This document shows positions 1 through 6,042 of a stretch of DNA of 6,805 nt, one piece after another (position 1 is the first letter of the stretch; every line of letters starts with the position of its first letter). A model generated the notes under the pieces. That model did no database searches. It was not told where the DNA came from and saw nothing but the letters and a program-made list of their open reading frames with translations. The position numbers were made by a program, and so were the translations under genes. This DNA is from Treponema sp. (GTDB lineage Bacteria > Spirochaetota > Spirochaetia > Treponematales > Rectinemataceae), in assembly GCA_012516755.1 (NCBI GenBank), contig JAAYWE010000132.1, positions 1 to 6,805 of the forward strand, read 5' to 3'.

Positions 1-1
1 G

Positions 2-1174
2 CTTCATGGAGGTTATATTCTATTCTCTCATGAAGGGGGTAATCTTATTGTGAGGATAGGCATTCCTTATCCCACCGTAAGCGGATCCATACATAATATT
101 TCGAATAGAGAGGCTGAGCTTCGTGTCATAGGACCACAAGGCTTGTCGGATCATTTGCCCTGTGGATTCGTGAATGGATTATCTGGGAAGATAATTCCCT
201 ATAACTCTATATTTCATGAGTCAATAAATCCTTTACAGAGAATATTGCTATACCTGGATTCCATGGAGATCGATCATGAAAGCTCCGCGGCTCTCTCTTT
301 CATACTCGATAAGGAGAAGTTCCAGAATGCCGAATGTTTCATAGCCCAGAATGCTTTTTCTATAAGGGAGACTCGCTTGGAGCATCGGCCTGCGGATGTG
401 GCTGGATTCTTGCGATCGATACTTGTGTCGGATTCTCCTTCGGCCATTTTGGTTCTGGGAAGCGAAGCCAGCCTTCATAAAGAAACACCCATTATTCGAG
501 ATCTTGTTCAAAAACCTGGAATAAGGCCGGTTGCGTGTACATCTCCGGATGCCTTCGAAGCAGCCTTGAATCGCTGGAGACCCATGCTTTTTCTAATCCT
601 AGAGCCGATGATATCGAAAAACCAAGAGTTCAGTACACTTTTACAGCGATTTCCTTCCATACCGATCATGGCTATTTGCAGATTTTTCGGGGCAAAAGAG
701 GAATGGGCTGGAATTATCGAGCGCCCCCATGTGGTTTTTTGCAACACGGGCGAAGTATTCTCTGAAGTTTTGGCAGGCCTGATTCAAAGATCACTGGAGA
801 GCAAAAAATTCCTGCCAAGTCCAACAAGTGGCGTAGTCGCTGATGCCATATTCTATATGAATAAGTCGTATAGCGAACAGATTTCGCGATGGAAGATGGC
901 TTCTTATCTCAACGCGAGCGAAGATTATCTCAGCAGAATATTTCATGCGCAGATGGGAATATCGCTCTGGAACTACCTTGCAAGGCTAAGGGTCCAGCAC
1001 GCCATCGACCTTCTGTATTCTACGGGAGCTGGGCTTGCGGAGATTGCAGATTTAATCGGTTTCCGGGATGAAGCCTATTTTTGCAGGGTATTTAAACGAA
1101 TTGCGGGTGCGACGCCAGGATCTTTTCGTTCTAGATCTTTTTCAGATGTAAGAAAAGTACAAGAATCTGACTGA
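2..1174 (+). CDS. AraC-family transcriptional regulator, C-terminal part of an apparent histidine kinase-pseudoreceiver-AraC hybrid (5' end outside window)
   Basis: Likely sensor and activator of the downstream uptake genes. The frame is open to the left edge; numbering here starts at base 2 (390 residues). Residues 1-25 contain HGGYI, a Gly-Gly pair and IPYPT, which resembles the last strands of a histidine-kinase HATPase domain. Residues about 26-147 are unassigned. Residues about 148-265 have receiver-like alternation (ILVLGSEA at 149-156, LILEPM at 198-203) but lack the acidic pair, phospho-acceptor Asp, Thr/Ser and Lys. Residues about 278-377 are a good AraC DNA-binding domain with two helix-turn-helix units (about 297-319 and 344-372, with GFRDEAYFCRVFKR). 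A GTG at base 50 with an AGGGGG-like site at 34-39 could be taken as a start for a 374-residue protein, but the kinase-like residues before it argue that this is internal. In Bacillus subtilis the separate pair YesM/YesN plays this role. The AraC assignment is firm; the kinase fusion rests on only about 25 residues. Confidence 0.88.
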   Translation, partial: LHGGYILFSHEGGNLIVRIGIPYPTVSGSIHNISNREAELRVIGPQGLSDHLPCGFVNGLSGKIIPYNSIFHESINPLQRILLYLDSMEIDHESSAALSFILDKEKFQNAECFIAQNAFSIRETRLEHRPADVAGFLRSILVSDSPSAILVLGSEASLHKETPIIRDLVQKPGIRPVACTSPDAFEAALNRWRPMLFLILEPMISKNQEFSTLLQRFPSIPIMAICRFFGAKEEWAGIIERPHVVFCNTGEVFSEVLAGLIQRSLESKKFLPSPTSGVVADAIFYMNKSYSEQISRWKMASYLNASEDYLSRIFHAQMGISLWNYLARLRVQHAIDLLYSTGAGLAEIADLIGFRDEAYFCRVFKRIAGATPGSFRSRSFSDVRKVQESD

Positions 1175-1217
1175 AAAAGAGCAGATTTATCGTTTATTAT
1201 TTTAATGAAAAATAGGC
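1175..1217 (+). other. AT-rich gap between regulator and first permease gene
   Basis: Thirty-three of 43 bases are A or T. TATTAT at 1195-1200 and TTTAAT at 1201-1206 resemble -10 boxes, but neither has a convincing -35 at normal spacing. No terminator hairpin is present. An activator-dependent promoter with a poor -35 could sit here, or the regulator transcript may simply read through. The ribosome site for the next gene is weak (TAGG at 1213-1216). Confidence 0.3.
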
Positions 1218-2159
1218 ATGGAGATGCAATCTGTCGCGACCGCAAAACCGACTCCGCTTTCCCTAAGGCGTCGCATAAAGCGATATAAATCGGTCTATAT
1301 TCTTGCTTCTCTTTCATTTATCTATTTTATCATTTTCAAGTATATACCCATCTGGAATGCACAAATTGCCTTTAGGGATTTTCAAGCGCTGAGCGGGGTG
1401 GTAAAGAGCCCATGGGTTGGTTTGAAGAATTTCTCTGATTTTGTTAACAGCTATTATTTCTGGGAACTTATCCGCAACACGGTTTTTTACAGTATTGGAA
1501 AGATGGTGTTCTCTGTGCCTGCCGCCGTGTTTCTGGCAATTGCGTTGTATGAATGTAGGGTCTACTGGCTCAGAAAAACGGTGCAGACAATGGCATATCT
1601 ACCGCACTTCCTGTCTTGGGTCATCATGTACGCTATTCTTTTGGCAATTTTGTCGCCTTCTAATGGAATCTTGAATGACATCATAAAGGCTTTTGGGGGA
1701 GAGCCTGTTTCCTTCATGACTGATACCAGATATTTCCCCTGGATTGTCATTCTATCGGACATGTGGAAAGAGACAGGGTGGAGCGCAATTATTTTTCTTG
1801 CTGCTCTGATGGGTATAGATCCGACTCTCTTCGAAGCGGCGGGGGTGGAAGGAGCAAGTGCGTGGCAGAGAGTCCGCTATATCACGCTGCCAGCAATCCA
1901 GCCCGTCCTCGTAATGGTGATTCTATTGAGGCTTGGTACCGTGCTCGATGCCGGCTTCAACCAGATCTTCATGCTGTATTCGCTTCCGGTCTACAGTGTG
2001 GCAGATATCATCGATACCTGGATTTATCGCCAGGGTCTTCTTGAGTTTCGATTTGGACTTGCAACCGCCGTTGGATTATTCAAAGGTGTCTTCGGCATGA
2101 TTCTGCTCATGCTATCGAATAAGCTCATAAAGCGATATACGGAAACCGGGCTTTACTGA
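1218..2159 (+). CDS. yteP: Carbohydrate ABC transporter permease, YteP/LplB type (COG4209)
   Basis: One of two inner-membrane subunits of an oligosaccharide importer. The 313-residue length is usual for the family. A basic N-terminus (RRRIKRYK, residues 17-24) leads into the first membrane segment and the family signature FIIFKYIPIW at 37-46 followed by IAFRDF. Further hydrophobic segments lie at about 84-112, 121-145, 172-198, 228-245 and 280-302, giving about six. The cytoplasmic EAA loop that docks the ATPase is at 206-228, with EAAGVEGAS and LPAIQP. The C-terminus ends in the usual short KRYTETGLY tail. The ATG at 1218 has only a weak upstream TAGG; a second ATG lies two codons later but would have no spacer after its GGAG, so 1218 is preferred. 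Gene order with a YtcP-type partner and GH105 suggests import of unsaturated rhamnogalacturonan oligosaccharides. The symbol is by family and context, not proven orthology. Confidence 0.93.
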   Translation: MEMQSVATAKPTPLSLRRRIKRYKSVYILASLSFIYFIIFKYIPIWNAQIAFRDFQALSGVVKSPWVGLKNFSDFVNSYYFWELIRNTVFYSIGKMVFSVPAAVFLAIALYECRVYWLRKTVQTMAYLPHFLSWVIMYAILLAILSPSNGILNDIIKAFGGEPVSFMTDTRYFPWIVILSDMWKETGWSAIIFLAALMGIDPTLFEAAGVEGASAWQRVRYITLPAIQPVLVMVILLRLGTVLDAGFNQIFMLYSLPVYSVADIIDTWIYRQGLLEFRFGLATAVGLFKGVFGMILLMLSNKLIKRYTETGLY

Positions 2160-2176
2160 GAGGGATGGTTTTGATT

Positions 2177-2182
2177 AAGGAG
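2177..2182 (+). promoter_or_regulatory. Ribosome binding site for the second permease
   Basis: AAGGAG lies 11 nt before the ATG at 2194. The spacing is slightly long, but this is the only good site in the 34-nt gap and it supports this start. Confidence 0.6.
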
Positions 2183-2193
2183 CCGAGTATTTT

Positions 2194-3078
2194 ATGACAA
2201 GCGCGATAAAGTTGTCAAAAAGCGACAAGGTCTTTCATTTTTTCATCGATGCGTCGCTTTTTTTGATACTAGCTATCCTCATCATACCGATTTGGAGCAC
2301 ATTGACCCTTTCGTTCAGGCCAAACGATTTCATTGGATCTGCGCTCGATGGAATGTTTCTGGCTCCCTGGAAATGGTCGACAGCGGCATATAGAGCGCTG
2401 TTAGGTCACAGGTCTTTTCTCCATTCCGCAGGAAACAGCTTTCGAATTTTTTTCGAGGGCGTTGCAACTGCGCTCTTCTTTACGGTTCCGCTTGCCTACG
2501 CGCTTTCAATAAAATCGCTGCCGGGAAGGAGATTGCTCTATATAATTGTGCTTATCCCCTACTTATTCAATCCAGGACTCATCCCAAATTATCTGCTAGT
2601 AACTAAATTGGGGCTGGTGGACAAATTAGCCGCCGTCTATCTGCCTGGCGCCGTAAGTGTCTATAACACGCTTATAATGAAGAGCTTTTTTGAGGAACTG
2701 CCAGAAGAGTTGAAGGAGTCCGCACGCATAGATGGGGCTTCGGAGTTGACGGTGCTTCTAAGAATCGTTTTGCCGCTCTCAAAACCAATTCTGCTCACAA
2801 TTGGCTTGTACTATGGTGTTCACTTCTGGAACGATTTTTTCAACGCCATGCTCTATATCAACAGTGCAAAGCTCCAGCCGCTGCCGATCCTATTGCGGAA
2901 TATCTTGCTTTCCTCGGGTATGAATGAATATGTCGAGGTCAGCGCCTTCGGAGAAGCTCCGATATATGCCATAAAGGCAGCCAGTGTGTTTTTGGCTGCA
3001 ATTCCCATGTTGGTCGCATATCCATTTATTCAAAAGTACTTTGTAAAGGGTACCATGCTCGGAAGCATCAAAGGATAA
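2194..3078 (+). CDS. ytcP: Carbohydrate ABC transporter permease, YtcP type (COG0395)
   Basis: Second membrane subunit of the importer, pairing with the product of the gene 34 nt upstream. The 294 residues fit the family. Membrane segments are seen at about 17-38, 84-105, 112-133, 147-163, 197-212 and 261-279. The EAA loop is at 175-199 (ESARIDGAS, then LPLSKPI). Family hallmarks are present: FWNDFFNAMLYI at 211-222, QPLPILLRNILL at 228-239, and the end PFIQKYFVKGTMLGSIKG at 277-294, very close to the standard YtcP ending. The reading frame is intact. No ATPase gene follows, as in other systems of this type that share an MsmX-like ATPase encoded elsewhere. Substrate is inferred from the GH105 neighbour; the sequence of the permease alone does not fix it. 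Confidence 0.94.
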   Translation: MTSAIKLSKSDKVFHFFIDASLFLILAILIIPIWSTLTLSFRPNDFIGSALDGMFLAPWKWSTAAYRALLGHRSFLHSAGNSFRIFFEGVATALFFTVPLAYALSIKSLPGRRLLYIIVLIPYLFNPGLIPNYLLVTKLGLVDKLAAVYLPGAVSVYNTLIMKSFFEELPEELKESARIDGASELTVLLRIVLPLSKPILLTIGLYYGVHFWNDFFNAMLYINSAKLQPLPILLRNILLSSGMNEYVEVSAFGEAPIYAIKAASVFLAAIPMLVAYPFIQKYFVKGTMLGSIKG

Positions 3079-3098
3079 GAGCAAAAAATAATTGAGAA

Positions 3099-3113
3099 GC
3101 GGCATTTTGCCGC
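3099..3113 (+). promoter_or_regulatory. Intercistronic hairpin just before the binding-protein ribosome site
   Basis: GCGGCA at 3099-3104, loop TTT, then TGCCGC at 3108-3113 form a perfect six-pair GC-rich stem. It is followed at once by the Shine-Dalgarno sequence, not by a run of T, so it is not a normal terminator. A hairpin here could protect the 5' end of a processed binding-protein message and raise its level over the permeases. That role is inferred. Confidence 0.55.
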
Positions 3114-3121
3114 AAAGGAGG
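3114..3121 (+). promoter_or_regulatory. Strong ribosome binding site of the binding-protein gene
   Basis: AAAGGAGG ends 5 nt before the ATG at 3127. It is the best Shine-Dalgarno sequence in the window, in keeping with a binding protein that must outnumber its permeases. Confidence 0.85.
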
Positions 3122-3126
3122 TTGGT

Positions 3127-4683
3127 ATGAGAAAATATACAAGGTTCAGCTTGGCCATTCTTCTCATCTGTGTTGTCATTACGTCTGCTTTTGGTCAAGC
3201 CGCAAAGAAGCCGGTGACGATCGAGCTGTGGTATGGGGCAGCCATTACCGAGGCAGGCCCGCCACCGGATGATTGGGTGTTCTACAAGATCGCTCGCGAA
3301 CAGTTGGGAATCGATCTAAAACTCATGGCTCTTCCATCGAACGAAAACGATCAGGATGTAAAGATCCTTGCCGCAGCAGCGGCCAATCAATTGCCCGATC
3401 TTTTCATGGTTCGCCGTGATCCATGGCAGGTTCTTATCAAGCAAGGACTTGTTGCTGATGTCGATGATATGTATCCCCTTATGCCACACCGAGCCAAAAA
3501 TTGGTTCGACGAGGATAGCAGGGCGCATACGACAATAAATGGCAAGAGCTATGGTCTGGCTTTTCCTGGTTCGCTTCAGAAAAACGAAGGGCTTGTGATT
3601 CGCAAGGATTGGCTGGACAGGCTTGGGCTCAAGGTACCGACTAATCTGGATGAGTTCTTCGATGTTTGCTATGCTTTTACCTTCAAGGATCCGGATGGGA
3701 ATGGAAAGAACGATACCTATGGCTTTGGAGCTTTTGTCGAATACTTCGATCAGGAACAATATCTTGGGCGTCGCTTTGATCCCATAATGGGAGCCTTTGG
3801 AGTTGCCGGAACCTGGAACATGACAAAGGATAATTTTGGACTAAATGTCAAAAAGCCCGAGTTTTACGATGCTCTGCAATTCGTCAATAAGATGGTCGAT
3901 GCAAAGGTTATCGATCCAGACTGGCCGAGTTTGAAAAAGGATGACTTCCGCGCAGCGTGGAAACAAGGCAAGTTTGGAATTATGCGCGAGCAATTTGCCG
4001 CGCTTGCAGCGGCAGCCAACTACGCTCCTTTCGATAAGAATTTCCCGAATGGCGAGTGGGCTGTGATTCCTCCTCCCAAGGGTCCGAAAGGAAAGAGCTC
4101 TGTAGGCATCTATGATACTAATTTCCGCATCTATGCGGTCTCTGCAAAGGCCGCTAAGGCAGGTAAAAAGGAAGCTATCGCTCGCCTTCTCGACTACATG
4201 GCGACCGATGAAGGCTACAAGCTCATAGGTTGGGGAGTGGAAGGAGTCAACTATTCGATAGATAAAGATGGCAATATTACCGATAAAGGCGTACCGAACG
4301 ACACGAAATTCTCCTCGCCAAAAGGCCAGACTGTCACTCAGCTTCGCAACATGGTTTTCTATAACAGCGAGATGGAGCTTATCTCGCGTTATCCATACTT
4401 CAAGACCAGCAATGGTCGCACCATGGGCCCATTGCTTTACCTAAAGACGATGCAGAGCATGCCGTGGACCAATGTGACAGGCGCTGGAACAATAAGGCCA
4501 CACCCCAACAATGCCGACCTAAAGCGCTATATGAATCAGGGGGTTCAGGAGTTTGTTCTTGGTAAACAAGCGCTGACCAAAGAGAACTGGCAGGCCTTTA
4601 TTGTCCAAATGGATAAACTTGGAGCAGCTGAGTGGGAAAGAGCAGCTCGCCAACAGATGGAAGAAGCCGGCTATCTCCAATGA
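3127..4683 (+). CDS. Extracellular solute-binding protein of the carbohydrate ABC importer (LipO/YtcQ type, COG1653)
   Basis: Periplasmic receptor that delivers oligosaccharide to the two upstream permeases. Residues 1-23 are a signal peptide: basic MRKYTR, hydrophobic core 8-18, likely type I cleavage after AFG at 21-23. The only cysteine in the leader (C15, context LLIC) lacks a proper lipobox, so a free periplasmic protein is expected. The mature part begins VTIELWYG (30-37), as in family 1 sugar-binding proteins. At 188-200 is DPDGNGKNDTYGF, a calcium-loop-like motif typical of LipO/YtcQ proteins, and at 368-379 GWGVEGVNYSID, another hallmark. The C-terminus (471-518) has the usual QEFVLGK and closing helices. 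The 518 residues are normal for the type. Strong ribosome site and intact frame. In Bacillus the equivalent is a lipoprotein; the change fits a diderm host. Ligand specificity is inferred from the GH105 neighbour. Confidence 0.93.
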   Translation: MRKYTRFSLAILLICVVITSAFGQAAKKPVTIELWYGAAITEAGPPPDDWVFYKIAREQLGIDLKLMALPSNENDQDVKILAAAAANQLPDLFMVRRDPWQVLIKQGLVADVDDMYPLMPHRAKNWFDEDSRAHTTINGKSYGLAFPGSLQKNEGLVIRKDWLDRLGLKVPTNLDEFFDVCYAFTFKDPDGNGKNDTYGFGAFVEYFDQEQYLGRRFDPIMGAFGVAGTWNMTKDNFGLNVKKPEFYDALQFVNKMVDAKVIDPDWPSLKKDDFRAAWKQGKFGIMREQFAALAAAANYAPFDKNFPNGEWAVIPPPKGPKGKSSVGIYDTNFRIYAVSAKAAKAGKKEAIARLLDYMATDEGYKLIGWGVEGVNYSIDKDGNITDKGVPNDTKFSSPKGQTVTQLRNMVFYNSEMELISRYPYFKTSNGRTMGPLLYLKTMQSMPWTNVTGAGTIRPHPNNADLKRYMNQGVQEFVLGKQALTKENWQAFIVQMDKLGAAEWERAARQQMEEAGYLQ

Positions 4684-4691
4684 AGAGTTAG

Positions 4692-4711
4692 CTCTATAAA
4701 TCTACTTAGAG
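4692..4711 (+). promoter_or_regulatory. Weak stem that could mask the GH105 ribosome site
   Basis: CTCTA at 4692-4696 can pair with TAGAG at 4707-4711, overlapping the AGAGGG ribosome site at 4708-4713 (8 nt before the ATG at 4722). AGAG at 4684-4687 can pair with the same CTCT, so the two folds exclude each other. Stems are only four to five pairs and may be chance. Confidence 0.2.
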
Positions 4712-4721
4712 GGTAGCCGCG

Positions 4722-6041
4722 ATGCTTACCGACATGACAACCTTGTATCTGCAGACTCTAGCATCGGCAGCTGCGACTTCCCTTGCCAACTGCACACCCG
4801 CCTCAATCAAATGGAATTATGAGACGGGTGTGCTTCTATTTTCGCTCAGTGAAGCCTCCACAAAAGCGTTCTGTGGTCTTTTAGACGGCTCTATTCAGGA
4901 AAGGCTCTCCGCGCTGATTCTTCCGGATGGCTCGATTCAAGGCTATTGTCTCGATGAATTCAATTTGGATCAGATCAATGCGGGAAAGCTGCTTCTCCGT
5001 GAGTGGGAAGCCAGTAGCCCGGAGAAAAAGGCAGATGGCGAAGAGAAAGATCTCATAGCTGGGGATCCTGATCAGCACACGCAGCACAGGAATACCAGTC
5101 GTGGGTGCATTCAATGCGCAAGCCATAGAGATAGCCTGTCTTATCGCGAACGACTGGAAAAAGCAATCGGAACTCTCGCGCAACAGCTAATGGGGCAGCC
5201 TCGTATCGCTTCTGGCTCATATTGGCATAAAAAGATATATCCGTATCAAGTATGGCTCGATGGTCTTTATATGTTTGGACCTTTTCAAGCGCACTATGGG
5301 ATCCTCTTTGGACAAACGGATATGGTAGATGATGTATGCCAGCAGTTCTTGTTTGTTCGGGATAAATTGAGGCATAGACAAACCGGACTATATTTCCATG
5401 CAATGGATGATAGTAAGGCATCTAGATGGGCAGACCAGGAAACTGGCTGTTCGCCTCATGTATGGGCTAGAGCCGTTGGCTGGCTTGCAATGGCGCTCGT
5501 GGATACGCTCGATTGGATTCCTCTTGCGCATTCTAAGCGACCTTACATGGAAGAGATGCTTATGGATCTTCTCGATGCTCTTGTGCGAGAACAGCGTTCT
5601 TCTGGCCTATGGCTGCAGGTTATGGATGCTCCAGAGGCTAAGAGCAACTATGAGGAGACTTCGGCTTCGGCCATGTTCGCTTATACATTCTACAAGAGCC
5701 TTGGAAGAGGTTTAGTAACGAATGCAAATCGAGCCAAAATATGGAAGAAAACCGCAGACTCAGCGATAGCCGGGATAATAACAAAAAAAGTCAGATGGGA
5801 ATGCGCTTCTGAACCTTCGATACAGCTTCTACAAATAGAACCGATGGCAGAACTATCGACATTTAAGTCTACAATGCCGCGCCTGCATCTCGATGGAATA
5901 TGCAGCGTTGCTGGTCTTGGTGGATCTCCATATCGCGATGGCTCGATTGCCTACTATGTCGGAGAACCTATTGTATTGGACGATTTTAAAGGCCTTGGTC
6001 CTTTTATGCTTGCATTAACCGAAGCTCTCCACGCCAATTAA
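4722..6041 (+). CDS. yteR: Unsaturated rhamnogalacturonyl hydrolase, GH105 (YteR type, EC 3.2.1.172 likely)
   Basis: Cytoplasmic enzyme that removes the unsaturated galacturonate left by rhamnogalacturonan lyases, by hydrating its double bond. Family landmarks follow the alpha/alpha-barrel in order: KWNYETGVLL at 30-39, INAGKLLLR at 85-93, WHKKIYPYQVWLDGLYM at 168-184 (Asp180 matches the YteR substrate-site Asp88), RWADQETG at 235-242 (Asp238 matches catalytic Asp143), RAVGWLAMALVD at 250-261, ETSASAMFAY at 312-321, GICSVAGLGGSPYRDGS at 392-408 and LKGxGPF-like FKGLGPF at 422-428. No signal peptide is seen. At 439 residues it is longer than YteR (about 373); the excess is mostly a polar stretch at about 99-140, with CIQC at 129-132, and a second one at about 357-386. 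AGAGGG at 4708-4713 supports the ATG at 4722. It follows the binding protein by 38 nt. GH105 also includes members acting on other unsaturated uronides, so the exact substrate is not certain. Confidence 0.94.
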   Translation: MLTDMTTLYLQTLASAAATSLANCTPASIKWNYETGVLLFSLSEASTKAFCGLLDGSIQERLSALILPDGSIQGYCLDEFNLDQINAGKLLLREWEASSPEKKADGEEKDLIAGDPDQHTQHRNTSRGCIQCASHRDSLSYRERLEKAIGTLAQQLMGQPRIASGSYWHKKIYPYQVWLDGLYMFGPFQAHYGILFGQTDMVDDVCQQFLFVRDKLRHRQTGLYFHAMDDSKASRWADQETGCSPHVWARAVGWLAMALVDTLDWIPLAHSKRPYMEEMLMDLLDALVREQRSSGLWLQVMDAPEAKSNYEETSASAMFAYTFYKSLGRGLVTNANRAKIWKKTADSAIAGIITKKVRWECASEPSIQLLQIEPMAELSTFKSTMPRLHLDGICSVAGLGGSPYRDGSIAYYVGEPIVLDDFKGLGPFMLALTEALHAN

Positions 6042-6042
6042 A

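Noticed and set aside
50..52. GTG as the true start of the AraC regulator, with an AGGGGG-like site at 34-39
   Set aside because: The upstream codons stay open and encode kinase-like residues continuous with the following IPYPT; the site is likely a chance match inside a longer gene.
1166..1206. A sigma-70 promoter in the gap before the first permease
   Set aside because: CTGACT at 1167-1172 resembles a -35, but it is 22 nt from TATTAT at 1195; no pair has proper spacing.
3099..3113. Intrinsic terminator between permease and binding-protein genes
   Set aside because: The stem is followed by AAAGGAGG and no T run.
3316..3759. A 147-codon open frame on the - strand inside the binding-protein gene
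   Set aside because: It is antisense to a clear family member and its translation shows no family features; other long antisense frames in the window fail for the same reason.
5398..5715. A 105-codon + strand frame inside the GH105 gene
   Set aside because: It overlaps the best-conserved catalytic part of GH105 in another frame and has no recognisable features.
5988..6004. AAAGG/CCTTT stem as a terminator for the - strand permease
   Set aside because: Only five pairs, no proper T run, and the bases encode the conserved FKGLGPF of GH105, which explains them.
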